Shown: positions 32,491 through 41,816 of the stretch, piece by piece
Position numbering within the stretch: the stretch's first letter is position 1
Layout of the letters: the number at the start of each line of letters is the position of its first letter
Assembly (NCBI GenBank): GCA_020630595.1
Contig: JAHDBC010000006.1
Span: forward strand, 46,634 to 96,297
Source: Planktomarina sp.
GTDB taxonomy: Bacteria; Pseudomonadota; Alphaproteobacteria; Rhodobacterales; Rhodobacteraceae
DNA length: 49,664 nt
Direction: 5' to 3'
The notes under the pieces: generated by a model
What the model was told of the DNA's origin: nothing
Seen by the model: the letters and a program-made list of their open reading frames with translations, nothing else
Databases searched by the model: none
Made by a program: the position numbers and the translations under genes

Positions 32491-32775
32491 ATGATCCGAT
32501 CTGAATTGATCCAAAAGCTGGTGGATGAAAATCCTCACCTGTATCAACGCGATGTCGAACGGATCCTGAACACGATTTTTGACGAAATCATCGACGCGAT
32601 GGCGCGGGGTGACCGGGTTGAACTGCGCGGATTTGGCGCATTTTCAGTGAAGCGGCGCGAGGCCCGAACAGGCCGGAACCCGCGCACTGGTGAATCGGTT
32701 CAGGTTGAAGCCAAGAACGTTCCGTTCTTTAAGACGGGAAAGCTCCTTCGGGATCGACTTAACGGGAAAGCGTGA
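32491..32775 (+). CDS. ihfB: Integration host factor beta subunit
   Basis: DNA-bending nucleoid protein acting as a heterodimer with IHF-alpha. 94 residues with the HU/IHF fold: [17 protein letters not shown] start, [29 protein letters not shown] (the beta-arm with the intercalating Pro) and [24 protein letters not shown] precedes the ATG. The stop overlaps the lapA start as TGATG. Confidence 0.97.
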   Translation: MIRSELIQKLVDENPHLYQRDVERILNTIFDEIIDAMARGDRVELRGFGAFSVKRREARTGRNPRTGESVQVEAKNVPFFKTGKLLRDRLNGKA

Positions 32776-33119
32776 TGCGTTACTTGAAACTTCTTGTGTT
32801 GGCCGTGATTGCCATCGGACTGATCTTCGTCGCCTTGGCCAACAGCCAGTCCGTGGAACTGAACCTTGTCCCCGCTGCACTGACGGGCCTGATCGGGTTC
32901 AATGCGTCGATCAACTTGCCTTTGTTTGTTGTGATCTTTGGCGGCGTCGCGATCGGGATGTTGGTGGGTTATATCGCGGAATGGCTTCGTGAACACAAAC
33001 ACCGCAGCCAAGTGCGCAAAGAACACAAGCAAGTCGTGCGTCTTGAACGTGAAGTGGATCGGCTGAAATCGGAAAAGAACAAGGGCAAGGACGACGTTCT
33101 GGCGCTTTTGGAAAACTGA
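32775..33119 (+). CDS. lapA: LapA-family (DUF1049) membrane protein
   Basis: 114 residues with two membrane helices (about 4-23, LKLLVLAVIAIGLIFVALA, and 42-64, LPLFVVIFGGVAIGMLVGYI) joined by the SQSVELNLVP loop, then a basic coiled coil (HKQVVRLEREVDRLKSEK). This is the LapA architecture linked to lipopolysaccharide assembly in E. coli. An in-frame GTG one codon earlier is also possible. It lies between ihfB and trpF in one transcription unit, an order common in this group. Confidence 0.88.
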   Translation: MRYLKLLVLAVIAIGLIFVALANSQSVELNLVPAALTGLIGFNASINLPLFVVIFGGVAIGMLVGYIAEWLREHKHRSQVRKEHKQVVRLEREVDRLKSEKNKGKDDVLALLEN

Positions 33120-33128
33120 TCCGATTTG

Positions 33129-33770
33129 ATGACCAAAATTCGCGCAAAGTTCTGCGGCCTGAAAACGGCTGCGGATGTGGATATGGCCGCACAGGTGGGT
33201 GCGGCCTATGCCGGTTTTGTGTTCTTTGAAAAATCACCACGTGCCGTGACGCCAGAACAAGCGCAGGGTTTGGCCCGCAACGCGCCCATGGGGCTGGCCA
33301 AGGTTGCGCTGATGGTGAACCCAGATGACGCATTTCTGGACAGGGTGATGGACCACGTACCGTTGGACATGATCCAGCTTCATGGTCAGGAAACGGTGGA
33401 CAGGGTCGCCGCCGTGCGCGCCCGCAGCGGTCTGCCCGTGATGAAGGCCGTAGGGATTGCCACCCGCGACGATGTCATTTCTGCGCAAGCTTATGCAAAA
33501 GTGGCGGATCAGCTTTTGTTGGATGCCAAGGCCCCGAAAAACGCTGACTTGCCCGGTGGCAACGGACATGCATTTGACTGGTCGTTGATTGCCGGGGAAA
33601 AATGGAACGTCCCATGGATGCTTGCTGGCGGTCTGACCGCTGAAACGGTTGCAGGGGCCGTCGCCGCAACAGGGGCGCAACAGGTGGATGTTTCGTCTGG
33701 CATTGAACGACAGCCCGGTGTGAAAGATCCCATCAAAATGCAGCACTTCATGGCCGCCCTTGCCGGTTGA
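33129..33770 (+). CDS. trpF: Phosphoribosylanthranilate isomerase
   Basis: Third committed step of tryptophan synthesis, an Amadori rearrangement of phosphoribosylanthranilate. The 213-residue TIM barrel has the catalytic Cys in KFCGL near residue 8, [13 protein letters not shown] with the catalytic Asp, and the phosphate-binding LAGGL and DVSSGIE motifs. ATG 33129 follows lapA by 9 bases. trpB lies further down the same strand, but a deacetylase gene lies between them. Confidence 0.96.
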   Translation: MTKIRAKFCGLKTAADVDMAAQVGAAYAGFVFFEKSPRAVTPEQAQGLARNAPMGLAKVALMVNPDDAFLDRVMDHVPLDMIQLHGQETVDRVAAVRARSGLPVMKAVGIATRDDVISAQAYAKVADQLLLDAKAPKNADLPGGNGHAFDWSLIAGEKWNVPWMLAGGLTAETVAGAVAATGAQQVDVSSGIERQPGVKDPIKMQHFMAALAG

Positions 33771-33777
33771 TCCACGC

Positions 33778-34491
33778 ATGCCGCGATGGACCATGATCGG
33801 TTTGGCCGGACTTGCGGCTGCAGCCATTTGCGCAGGGATAATCTGGCAATTGTCCAAAGCGGAACGGTTCCAATTGTTTGGCAGGCTGATTTACACCGTC
33901 GAAACAACCAAACCCGTCGTCGCGCTGACCTTTGATGATGGACCGTCGCGCAAATACACGCCGCAGGTTTTGGATGTGCTGCGTCAACACGATGTCAAAG
34001 CAACATTTTTCGTCAATGGCGATCCTGCGTCCGGGGCGTCGCAAGTGATGTCGCAAATTGTGGCGGATGGGCACGAACTGGGCAATCATGCATACACGCA
34101 CGACCGGCTGATCTTTGTGTCGCCCGATAGGGTGCGCCTGCACCTAATGCATACAGATCAGGTGATCCGCGCGGCAGGGCACAGCGGCGACATTCATTTC
34201 CGCCCGCCCTATGGTGCCAAACTGTTCAGCCTGCCATGGGTGTTGTCGCAACAGGGCCGTTTGACGGTTACGTGGGATGTCGCCCCTGAAGAGGGCGCGG
34301 GATCGACCGCAGCTGAAATTGCTGCAAATGCCGTTCAATCAGCCCAGCCCGGATCCATCATTTTGTTGCACCCCCATTGGCGCGGCAACGACCAGACCCG
34401 CCAGGCCCTGCCTGCGATCATTGAAGGGCTTCGGGAAAAGGGTTTTGAACCCGTCCCGCTGCGCGATCTTTTGGAAATGCAGGGCCAATAG
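33778..34491 (+). CDS. Membrane-anchored NodB-type polysaccharide deacetylase
   Basis: 237 residues. An N-terminal signal anchor ([20 protein letters not shown]) places the enzyme in the periplasm. The NodB motifs are complete: TFDDGPS (near 58), [11 protein letters not shown] (metal His pair), RPPYG, and a late LLHPHW. It should remove N- or O-acetyl groups from a polysaccharide such as peptidoglycan or an exopolymer. It starts 7 bases after trpF and precedes trpB by 80 bases. Unlike the 15.1-kb homologue, it has a membrane anchor. Confidence 0.88.
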   Translation: MPRWTMIGLAGLAAAAICAGIIWQLSKAERFQLFGRLIYTVETTKPVVALTFDDGPSRKYTPQVLDVLRQHDVKATFFVNGDPASGASQVMSQIVADGHELGNHAYTHDRLIFVSPDRVRLHLMHTDQVIRAAGHSGDIHFRPPYGAKLFSLPWVLSQQGRLTVTWDVAPEEGAGSTAAEIAANAVQSAQPGSIILLHPHWRGNDQTRQALPAIIEGLREKGFEPVPLRDLLEMQGQ

Positions 34492-34571
34492 GAACCCTTG
34501 GTCGCAGGTTCATCCCCTTTACCTTTTGGGGGCGGGGCGCTACGCCTGTCCGGTGCGCAAAGGGGGACATT

Positions 34572-35822
34572 ATGCCAGAAGATCTGATCAATTCCTTTAT
34601 GACTGGGCCGGATGAAAACGGCCGCTTTGGTGATTTTGGCGGGCGCTTTGTGTCCGAAACACTGATGCCGCTGATCCTTGATCTGGAAGCGCAATATGAA
34701 CACGCAAAAACCGACGACAGTTTCTGGGCGGAAATGCACGATCTGTGGACGCACTATGTCGGCCGTCCGTCACCGCTTTACTATGCAGACCGTCTGACAC
34801 AGCGTCTGGGTGGCGCGAAAATCTACATGAAGCGGGACGAGTTGAACCATACCGGCGCGCACAAGATCAATAACGTTCTGGGTCAGATCATTCTGGCACG
34901 CCGCATGGGCAAAACCCGCATCATCGCAGAAACGGGCGCGGGGCAGCACGGGGTGGCTACGGCCACAGTCTGTGCCAAATTCGGCTTGAAGTGTGTGGTT
35001 TACATGGGCGCGCATGACGTGGAACGTCAGGCCCCGAATGTGTTCCGGATGAAGTTGCTGGGGGCCGAGGTTGTGCCTGTAACGTCCGGTCGTGGCACGT
35101 TGAAAGACGCCATGAACGACGCCCTGCGCGATTGGGTCACGAATGTGCGCGACACTTTCTATTGCATCGGAACCGTTGCAGGTCCGCACCCATATCCCGC
35201 AATGGTTCGCGATTTTCAGGCGATTATTGGCAAAGAAGCCAAAGAACAAATGATGGCCGCCGAAGGCCGGTTGCCCGATACGCTTATTGCCGCAATCGGC
35301 GGTGGATCAAACGCCATGGGGCTGTTCTTTCCATTCCTGGATGACAAAGACGTCGGCATCATCGGGGTAGAGGCCGGCGGCAAAGGCGTGAATGCAAAGA
35401 TGGAACATTGCGCGTCCCTGACGGGTGGTCGCCCCGGCGTGTTGCACGGCAACCGCACATATCTGTTGCAGGATGACGATGGCCAGATTTTGGAAGGGTT
35501 CAGCATTTCGGCCGGTCTGGATTATCCGGGGATCGGGCCGGAACATGCGTGGCTGCACGAAATCGGCCGCGCGAAATACGTGTCGATCACGGACAAAGAA
35601 GCGTTAGAGGCGTTCCAGCTGTGCTGCCAAACCGAAGGCATTATCCCAGCGTTGGAACCCTCCCACGCCTTGGCCCATGTGGCCAAGATTGCCCCTGATC
35701 TGCCAAAAGATCACATTATCTGCATGAACATGTGCGGTCGCGGTGACAAAGATATTTTCACCGTTGCCAAGGCGCTTGGCGTGAACATGGATGAAGCAGG
35801 CGAAGGACGCACGTTCGAATGA
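34572..35822 (+). CDS. trpB: Tryptophan synthase beta chain
   Basis: PLP enzyme joining indole and serine to tryptophan. 416 residues, the standard TrpB1 length, with the PLP Lys in [10 protein letters not shown] near residue 95, the ETGAGQHG loop, and the phosphate-binding GGGSNAMG near 240. AAAGGGGGAC precedes the ATG. The stop overlaps the next gene by ATGA. trpA is not in the window, so the two subunits are encoded apart, as in many Rhodobacterales. Confidence 0.98.
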   Translation: MPEDLINSFMTGPDENGRFGDFGGRFVSETLMPLILDLEAQYEHAKTDDSFWAEMHDLWTHYVGRPSPLYYADRLTQRLGGAKIYMKRDELNHTGAHKINNVLGQIILARRMGKTRIIAETGAGQHGVATATVCAKFGLKCVVYMGAHDVERQAPNVFRMKLLGAEVVPVTSGRGTLKDAMNDALRDWVTNVRDTFYCIGTVAGPHPYPAMVRDFQAIIGKEAKEQMMAAEGRLPDTLIAAIGGGSNAMGLFFPFLDDKDVGIIGVEAGGKGVNAKMEHCASLTGGRPGVLHGNRTYLLQDDDGQILEGFSISAGLDYPGIGPEHAWLHEIGRAKYVSITDKEALEAFQLCCQTEGIIPALEPSHALAHVAKIAPDLPKDHIICMNMCGRGDKDIFTVAKALGVNMDEAGEGRTFE

Positions 35823-36310
35823 TGCGGGTGGCGGCAGTTCCCGTGCCGCACGATGCCCTGTTGGCCCGTTATGATGCGCAGGCAGGGCATTTCACAGATG
35901 CGTTCCGCGCGGATGTGACCAGATCGGTTGACCTGTCCGCCTTTGTGGAAGCGTTTTATACAACGCCCCTGTTTCGTATGGAACGCGCAGTGCTGCGCAT
36001 CGGCGGCTACCGGTCGACGGATGCGGATGCGGCAAATCTGTCAATCGGGTCGGGGTCTGCGTTTGCGGTCTGGACGGTCGAAGACCGCACGGCGACCGAA
36101 CTTTTGCTGACGGATGCAACCGGGGCCACGCGGTCATGGTTTCAGGTGGAAACCAAAGGGCAGGGGACGCATCTGTGGTTTGGCTCTGCCGTCATTGCCC
36201 AGGATGGGCGCATCCCGACGTTGGCCAAGGGGTTGATGCCGGTTCATACTTTGTATTCGCGTTTGCTATTGGCCGCTGCCGTGCGACGGCTGGGGCGCAA
36301 TGGGCTTTAG
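35819..36310 (+). CDS. Conserved protein of unknown function, coupled to trpB
   Basis: 163 residues, not recognised. No signal peptide or membrane helix is visible. It has an [30 protein letters not shown] segment, then alternating beta-like segments ([31 protein letters not shown]) suggesting a beta-rich fold such as a START/SRPBCC-like barrel. That is a guess. The ATGA overlap with trpB argues that it is translated. A second ATG one codon later is also possible. Confidence 0.6.
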   Translation: MMRVAAVPVPHDALLARYDAQAGHFTDAFRADVTRSVDLSAFVEAFYTTPLFRMERAVLRIGGYRSTDADAANLSIGSGSAFAVWTVEDRTATELLLTDATGATRSWFQVETKGQGTHLWFGSAVIAQDGRIPTLAKGLMPVHTLYSRLLLAAAVRRLGRNGL

Positions 36311-36323
36311 CCGATCAGAACGG

Positions 36324-36704
36324 TCAAGCGTTGGCGGTGGTGTAGCGTTCCAATATATCCAGCGGAACAATTTCTAGTGCTTTGATATGGGTCGCTTTGA
36401 GGTTCACCAGCGGGGCGCACCCTTCGTCATGGGCCTGCAAAAACCGACCCGCACACAGACACCACGCATCGCCGGGGTTCAGCCCCTGAAATCCAAATTC
36501 AGGCCGCGGTGTGGACAGGTCATTGCCCACGTATTTCGAAAAGGCCAGAAATTCCGCTGTCATCACGGCGCAAACTGTATGGCTGCCCTGATCTTGCGCA
36601 CAGGTGTTGCAAAAACTGTCACGGAAAAAGCCGGTCATTGGGTCCGTCGAACACGCAATCAACGGGTCGCCGTAAACATTGGTGGATGGGTCTTTTTCAA
36701 TCAT
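36324..36704 (-). CDS. DUF2237-family protein
   Basis: 126 residues rich in Cys and matching the DUF2237 pattern: NVYGDPLIACSTDPMTGFFRD, CAVMTAEFLAFSKYVGNDLSTPRPEFGFQGLNPGD, WCLCAGRF. Function is unknown; the conserved Cys and Asp suggest a metal or zinc site. The start is uncertain: ATG 36704, or a GTG at 36713 directly after the TAA of the upstream gene. It is the last gene of the pth cluster. Confidence 0.85.
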   Translation of the reverse strand: MIEKDPSTNVYGDPLIACSTDPMTGFFRDSFCNTCAQDQGSHTVCAVMTAEFLAFSKYVGNDLSTPRPEFGFQGLNPGDAWCLCAGRFLQAHDEGCAPLVNLKATHIKALEIVPLDILERYTTANA

Positions 36705-36713
36705 GCAAAACAC

Positions 36714-37766
36714 TTAGGGTGGTGGGGCTTGCCAGTCCACCCAACGGCCATGGAAATCCGCACGCCCCATGGTGATCGTTATATCCCCGGGCCACAGCCG
36801 CAGGGTCAGTGCGGCACTGTCCGGATTTCCATCGTGTTCCATCTGAAACCACGCCAAGGGGGCGGCATCGGTTGCTGTTGCACCGTGGCGTTCGATTAAA
36901 TCCGTGCCTTCAGCCTGCGCCGCAGGCGACAGATAGCGCCACGCGATTGTCGAATAGATCAGATGCAAATATGGCGCTTGGTGGATCAGACGTTGGGGCA
37001 ACCACGCCAGCGCATCACCCTGATCGACGGTGCCTTCGGTATCGGGTTGCGCAGCGATGGCCAGTCCGGCTTGGGTCAGGGCCAATCGGTCGGGCTGGTC
37101 GGCCCACAGGTACGACAGCAGCGTGTCCCGGGCAGACGCTGATGTGATATCCGGTGGGGACAGATCAACCCCTTTGACGGCGTGCACATACGCCGGACAC
37201 ACCGTTGGCGGTGTGCCGCGCCAGTCAGGGGTAAGGTGGACCGGCGATTTCAGTGGCCCAAACCTGCGCCCAGCAGCGGTCATGCCATAAAAATCCCAAT
37301 GCAGGTTCAAACCGGCAGAACAGCCGATTTCCGAAAGGGTCAGCATTTTGCCAAAGCGGGCGGTCAGCCAATGACCCACGGCGATCAAAACGGCAGAGCG
37401 TCGAATTTCATTTGTTTGGGGTGGCACGCGCAATGCCCCAACCAAATCTGCCGCATGGGATTGTGCCGCATGACACAGGGCGTCTGACAGCGCGTTGTCC
37501 GATACGGCATTGGGGGGATACACGTCGCACAGATCACCACCGGCCAGTGCGATTTTGTGAAATCCCCCCGCAAGCCGCAGCGCAGGTGCATCGGCAAAGG
37601 GGGACAGCCGGTCTGGCCCAACCGCAAAAAGGACCGCTGCAATCGTTGGAACAGACAATGCCGCGTCCAGCATCAATGGCAGCGCGCGTTCCATAAACGG
37701 GGACCCCATGCGACCGCAGATGGCGGCCTGTTCGGCAAAGGCATCGCGCAACAGGGCCGTCGTCAC
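36714..37766 (-). CDS. DUF2332-family protein
   Basis: 350 residues. The family pattern is clear around residue 145 (LSEIGCSAGLNLHWDFYG) and in PLAWFQMEHDG near the C-terminus. The EIGxSAGLNL segment recalls the glycine-rich SAM loop of methyltransferases, but activity is unproven. It starts with GTG (37766), whose TGA-sharing overlap with pth (GTGA) supports this unusual start. DUF2237 follows without spacing of note. Confidence 0.82.
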   Translation of the reverse strand: MTTALLRDAFAEQAAICGRMGSPFMERALPLMLDAALSVPTIAAVLFAVGPDRLSPFADAPALRLAGGFHKIALAGGDLCDVYPPNAVSDNALSDALCHAAQSHAADLVGALRVPPQTNEIRRSAVLIAVGHWLTARFGKMLTLSEIGCSAGLNLHWDFYGMTAAGRRFGPLKSPVHLTPDWRGTPPTVCPAYVHAVKGVDLSPPDITSASARDTLLSYLWADQPDRLALTQAGLAIAAQPDTEGTVDQGDALAWLPQRLIHQAPYLHLIYSTIAWRYLSPAAQAEGTDLIERHGATATDAAPLAWFQMEHDGNPDSAALTLRLWPGDITITMGRADFHGRWVDWQAPPP

Positions 37767-38440
37767 CGGAATTTATCCAGCAACCGTTCCATCGGGCTGC
37801 GCGTGTCGGGGGCGGGTTCTTTGGGCTTTGCCGCATTTTCCGGCGATCTTGGGGGCGATTTCGAAGATCGGGGGGGCGCGGTGCGCAGCGATACCGCGTT
37901 CATGAACCGCCCCCAATCGCCGTCGGCCAGTTGTGCCGCCCCGTCGCTGATCCCGCGCATCAGATCATCAAGCCAGCTTTCGTCGGCCTTTGCGAAATCC
38001 TTCAGAACATAGCCGGGAACCTTGTCTTTATGGCCCGGATGGCCGATGCCCAGACGGACCCGGCTGTAGGCATCGCTGATGTGGGCATGGATGGATCGCA
38101 ACCCATTGTGCCCGGCATGCCCGCCGCCATGCTTGACCTTGCATTTGCCTGGTGCAAGGTCGAGTTCGTCATGCAAAACGACCACATCTTCGGGTGACAG
38201 TTTGTAAAACCGCATGGCTTCCCCAACAGATTGGCCCGATTTGTTCATGAACGTATCTGGTTTCAGTAACACGGCCTTGGTCGATCCGAATTGAACAGCC
38301 GACACTTGCCCCTGAAATTTCTTGGACCAGCTGGTCCCGCCATGGTCATCGGCCAGTCTGTCAACGGCCATGAAGCCGATGTTATGACGATTGTGGGCAT
38401 ATTTCGCACCGGGATTGCCAAGTCCGACGATCAGTTTCAT
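37763..38440 (-). CDS. pth: Peptidyl-tRNA hydrolase
   Basis: Frees tRNA from peptidyl-tRNA dropped by ribosomes. 225 residues: GLGNPG at 6-11, catalytic His19 in NRHNIGF, FMNKSG with the substrate Asn, LHDELDL with the catalytic Asp, and KHGGGHAGHNGLRS. The last 40 residues form a Pro/Ser/Lys-rich tail (APPRSSKSPPRSPENAAKPKEP then MERLLDKFR, split by a short linker) beyond the usual 190, as seen in some alphaproteobacteria. It overlaps the DUF2332 gene and follows malonyl-CoA decarboxylase by 46 bases. Confidence 0.96.
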   Translation of the reverse strand: MKLIVGLGNPGAKYAHNRHNIGFMAVDRLADDHGGTSWSKKFQGQVSAVQFGSTKAVLLKPDTFMNKSGQSVGEAMRFYKLSPEDVVVLHDELDLAPGKCKVKHGGGHAGHNGLRSIHAHISDAYSRVRLGIGHPGHKDKVPGYVLKDFAKADESWLDDLMRGISDGAAQLADGDWGRFMNAVSLRTAPPRSSKSPPRSPENAAKPKEPAPDTRSPMERLLDKFR

Positions 38441-38486
38441 GGGGTCACCTCTGACCCTGTGATGTAAACGGGGGCGCAGCGAATGG

Positions 38487-39698
38487 CTAGGGGGTGGTCA
38501 GCTGCCGCACCTTTTTCGACATCGCAACCGTCAGGGTGTTGGCATAGGTTTCTGCATTGGCATCCACCTGATCCAGATCGTACAGGTAATTCACCATCAT
38601 CCCAAAGCTTTGCTTTTGGCCAGCTGGCGATGAATTGGCGTTTTCATGAACCGCATGCACCAACGCCCCGTTGCCAATATGAAACCGCGCGACCGGGTCC
38701 AGGGGCAGGCCGTCCGCCCGTTTTGCCTGAGTCAGATAGGTGGCGGCCAAGGCTGCGTCTGGCACCGCATCATCCGGCGCCCATTTGGACAACCCGGGGA
38801 TCGGTGACAAGGTCACAAAGGTATCAAGCTGCGGCAGTTCCTGTTGCAGCAAACGCACCACTTGTTTGATCAGTGCATTGCCAAACGAAATCCCAGCCAG
38901 ACCGGGATGGCAGTTGGAAATGGAATAAAAGGTGGCGGTGGTCAAATCGTTGAAATCTGTGGGCTGACGATCCTGTGCCAACAGATCATCCACGGATCCC
39001 GGAATTTCTGCTGTCAGGGCAACCTCAACAAATATGATCGGGTCATCGGGCATACGCGGATGGAAAAATCCATAACACCGGCGATCCGCAGGTTGCAGGC
39101 GGCGGCGCAGATCATCCCAATCCTGAATGGCATGCACCGCTTCATATGCGATGATCTTTTCCAGAACATTGGCGGGCGTTTCCCAGTTGATCGGGTCCAG
39201 CACCAGAAAACCACGGTTGAACCACGATTCCAGCTGGTCAAACAAATCCAGTTCCAGCCGTTTCAGATCAGGCGCATCGCGGGCCGCTTTGCGAATGTCT
39301 TCCCGAATTTTGACAAGGCACTTGGCCCCTCCGGTCACTTGCGCCAGTTTTTGAAACAACCTGATCCGTGGGGCGCGCATCGCGGCCATCATCCGGGCAT
39401 AGGCGGCTGGGGAATGGTTTGCATCATAGGCCAGAACCGCAGACCCTAAATCAGCGACGTCGATATCCATGTTGTTCAGCCAGTGATCGAAGAATGCGCG
39501 GTGATCCGCGTCTGTGCCGTGATGGTATTTCAACAGGATTGCGCGGGCCAATTGCCGATCCTGCGTTTCGCTTTTGCTGTCCAGAAGGGCCGCACACAGG
39601 GTTGGCATGTCCTGTTCGACTTTGGGGCCTGTGTCTGGGGTGCGATCGAACAGGGATTGAAACATGGTTCCAAAACGATCGCGGGACAGAAAGCTCAT
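38487..39698 (-). CDS. Malonyl-CoA decarboxylase
   Basis: Converts malonyl-CoA to acetyl-CoA and CO2. 403 residues, the short bacterial form. Typical segments are GFFHPRMPDDPIIFVEVAL near residue 205, YSISNCHPGLAGISFGNALIKQV near 265, and FHIGNGALVHAVHENAN near 345 with the catalytic His. GGAGTG precedes the ATG. It lies between rplY and pth, which are usually neighbours. A TGACG/CGTCA palindrome stands about 90 bases upstream. Confidence 0.93.
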   Translation of the reverse strand: MSFLSRDRFGTMFQSLFDRTPDTGPKVEQDMPTLCAALLDSKSETQDRQLARAILLKYHHGTDADHRAFFDHWLNNMDIDVADLGSAVLAYDANHSPAAYARMMAAMRAPRIRLFQKLAQVTGGAKCLVKIREDIRKAARDAPDLKRLELDLFDQLESWFNRGFLVLDPINWETPANVLEKIIAYEAVHAIQDWDDLRRRLQPADRRCYGFFHPRMPDDPIIFVEVALTAEIPGSVDDLLAQDRQPTDFNDLTTATFYSISNCHPGLAGISFGNALIKQVVRLLQQELPQLDTFVTLSPIPGLSKWAPDDAVPDAALAATYLTQAKRADGLPLDPVARFHIGNGALVHAVHENANSSPAGQKQSFGMMVNYLYDLDQVDANAETYANTLTVAMSKKVRQLTTP

Positions 39699-39785
39699 GA
39701 CAACACTCCGGGGGTTGGTTGGGTCAGGCCAGCGTCACAACTTTCGCAGGCAAAGACCATTTTTCCGTTTGGTCATGCAGGGATG

Positions 39786-39798
39786 TGACGTTTCGTCA
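39786..39798. promoter_or_regulatory. TGACG-TTT-CGTCA palindrome upstream of malonyl-CoA decarboxylase
   Basis: A 13-base inverted repeat with the same half-sites (TGACG / CGTCA) as the three palindromes around the MerR genes at 22.5 kb, but with 3-base spacing. It lies 88 bases upstream of the decarboxylase start. Shared regulation is only a possibility. Confidence 0.3.
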
Positions 39799-39822
39799 AA
39801 CGGGACCAAGGGGTCTTAAACG

Positions 39823-39849
39823 TAAAAAAGGGGCCCGACGGCCCCTTTT
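39823..39849 (-). terminator. Rho-independent terminator of rplY
   Basis: AAAAGGGGCC and GGCCCCTTTT form a perfect 10-bp stem around a 4-base loop; on the minus strand a run of six Ts follows. It lies 27 bases after the rplY stop and separates it from the decarboxylase. Confidence 0.95.
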
Positions 39850-39875
39850 CATTCACGTCAAAGATGCGCAGAAAT

Positions 39876-40505
39876 TTATTCTTCGGCTGCTTCTTCACCC
39901 TCTTCGCCTTCTTCATCGTCGGACGATGCAGACAGGCCAGAAGGTGCCGTGATCGTCGCAATGATGAAATCGCGGTCAATCGTTGGCTTGGAGCCGGACG
40001 GGAATGTCACAGAAGTCGCGGACACATTGTCACCGAAATCCAGACCATCCAGATCGACAACGATCTTTTCTGGAATGTCACCGGCAGTCACGGTCAATTC
40101 GACCTCTGGGCGTACGACGTTCAACGTTCCGCCTTTTTTCAGACCCTTGCAGCTGTCTTCGTTGATGAATTCAACGGGGATAAACAGCGCAATTTTCGAT
40201 GTCCGACGCAGGCGCATCAGATCGAAATGTGTTGGCAGGTCTTTGACCTTGTCGCGCTGCACATCACGGCAGATCACGCGCACGTCGTCGTGGCCGTCCA
40301 CTTTCAGGTTGAACAGGGTGGATTTGAACCGACCCGCTTTCAACATCGTCAACAGCTTGTTGAAGGGGATGTTGATTGCCAGTGGATCGACGTCGCCGCC
40401 GAAAACCACACCTGGGACTTGTCCATCACGGCGTGCTTGGCGGGCGGCCCCCTTGCCTGTCCCCGCACGTACCGTGGCGTGAAGATCTGGGATCTCTTTT
40501 GCCAT
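39876..40505 (-). CDS. rplY: 50S ribosomal protein L25/Ctc
   Basis: Binds 5S rRNA in the large subunit. 209 residues of the long CTC form: an N-terminal L25 domain ([28 protein letters not shown], with [10 protein letters not shown]) and a C-terminal TL5-type beta domain ([25 protein letters not shown]), ending in an acidic Glu/Asp tail. ATG 40505 has AAGGA at the best spacing; ATG 40511 two codons earlier would place it too close. The frame stays open far upstream, but those codons do not look like L25. Confidence 0.95.
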   Translation of the reverse strand: MAKEIPDLHATVRAGTGKGAARQARRDGQVPGVVFGGDVDPLAINIPFNKLLTMLKAGRFKSTLFNLKVDGHDDVRVICRDVQRDKVKDLPTHFDLMRLRRTSKIALFIPVEFINEDSCKGLKKGGTLNVVRPEVELTVTAGDIPEKIVVDLDGLDFGDNVSATSVTFPSGSKPTIDRDFIIATITAPSGLSASSDDEEGEEGEEAAEE

Positions 40506-40640
40506 TTTCATATTCCTTAAGGTTATGGGCATCCTCCAAGGGTGTATGCCCGGTTGAAGGCCTGCGCTTAGGCGGGAATCTTGTGCATTGCAAGGGCTTT
40601 GGGGCTTGCTTTGACCGATTTGGTTGTGCACCGGGGCGAT

Positions 40641-41774
40641 ATGAATGTTTTGTCTGCCATATCCCTGTCCCGCGTCCCGGTTTTGGGCTTTGTCGCCATC
40701 GGTTTGTTCTGGGGCGCCTTCGCGGCTGCCGTGCCGGATATCAAGGCCAATCTGGGCGTCAATGATCGTACTTTCGGTCTGCTGATCCTGATGAACGCGG
40801 CGGGCCTGGTCACGGCCATGGTCTTGGCCCCGCGCATCGACCGGGCAATGGGGCGCAATGGTCTGCGATTGGCGTTCGTAATGCTGGCCTGTTTTGCGCC
40901 CTTGCCAGTGTTGGCCCCGACGCCCTTGCTGTTTGCCTGTGCGATGGCGGGTATGGGGATTTGTTCCGGGCTTTTGGATGTGTTGGTCAATACACGTGTC
41001 AGCGAACTGGAAGGCCGCCACAAACGCCCGCTGATGAATGCCAATCATGGCATGTTTTCTGTGGCCTATGCCGTGCTTGCGTTTTTCATGGGGCAGGTGC
41101 GCGGGGCCGGGGCCGATCCGCTGTATGCGTTTGTCACAGTTAGCATGGTGATCCTGCTGGCCCTGCCGTTTGTGGCAATGGCACCAGATTCGGGCGAAGA
41201 GGATGAGGCCGGCCCACCTGCCGCCCTTGGGGGCATTTTGCTGGTGTGCGGGGCGATTGTGCTGATTGCATTCATGACTGAAGCCACAGTGGAAACATGG
41301 TCTGCTTTGCACATCGAACGTACGCTGGGGGGCAACCCGGTCGAAGGTGCCTTTGGCCCAATGATGCTGGGTTTGACCATGGCCATTGGTCGGTTCGGCG
41401 GGCAGGCGGTGTCTGATCGGTTTTCAGACCTGTGGGTCGTATTCTGGGCGACACTTTTGGCGGCCACAGGCTGTGCGTTGGCCGCACTGGCCCCCACGGC
41501 GTTCTGGGCTTATGTCGGGTTCGGCCTTTTGGGCCTTGGCATATCGGTGATTGGCCCCATTGGTTTGGGGCTGGTCGGGAAATTTGCGCGGCCCAGCCAA
41601 CGGTCGGATGCAATCGCCAAGGCGTCGATCATCGGGTTTTCGGGCTTCTTCGTCGCCCCTGCACTGATGGGCGCGGTGTCAGAGGCTTATGATCTGCGCG
41701 TCGCCTATCTGTGCTTTACCGGGCTGGTGTTGTTGCTGCTGCCGTTGATTTGGGCCGTGTCGCGCAGGGCGTGA
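40641..41774 (+). CDS. MFS transporter (YbjJ-like)
   Basis: 377 residues with 12 membrane helices in two halves. The N-terminus [26 protein letters not shown] and the central [19 protein letters not shown] segment resemble the YbjJ branch of the major facilitator family. Substrate unknown; inner membrane. GGGGCG lies 8 bases before the ATG at 40641. An in-frame start at 40581 would add 20 residues that look unlike a membrane segment. It is divergent from rplY and converges on the lactate dehydrogenase. Confidence 0.87.
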   Translation: MNVLSAISLSRVPVLGFVAIGLFWGAFAAAVPDIKANLGVNDRTFGLLILMNAAGLVTAMVLAPRIDRAMGRNGLRLAFVMLACFAPLPVLAPTPLLFACAMAGMGICSGLLDVLVNTRVSELEGRHKRPLMNANHGMFSVAYAVLAFFMGQVRGAGADPLYAFVTVSMVILLALPFVAMAPDSGEEDEAGPPAALGGILLVCGAIVLIAFMTEATVETWSALHIERTLGGNPVEGAFGPMMLGLTMAIGRFGGQAVSDRFSDLWVVFWATLLAATGCALAALAPTAFWAYVGFGLLGLGISVIGPIGLGLVGKFARPSQRSDAIAKASIIGFSGFFVAPALMGAVSEAYDLRVAYLCFTGLVLLLLPLIWAVSRRA

Positions 41775-41816
41775 TTGCGCCGCCCCAGACAGGATCAGCG
41801 CAGTTAAGCGGTTGGT

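Noticed and set aside
34498-34571. CCCC-TTTACCTTTT-GGGG before trpB as a tryptophan attenuator
   Set aside because: The stem is only four to five bases, there is no leader peptide with Trp codons and no T-tract.
40506-41312. Long N-terminal extension of rplY on the minus strand
   Set aside because: It would run opposite the MFS transporter gene; the residues are His/Gln/Arg-rich and L25 begins at the MAKEIPDL start with a proper ribosome site.
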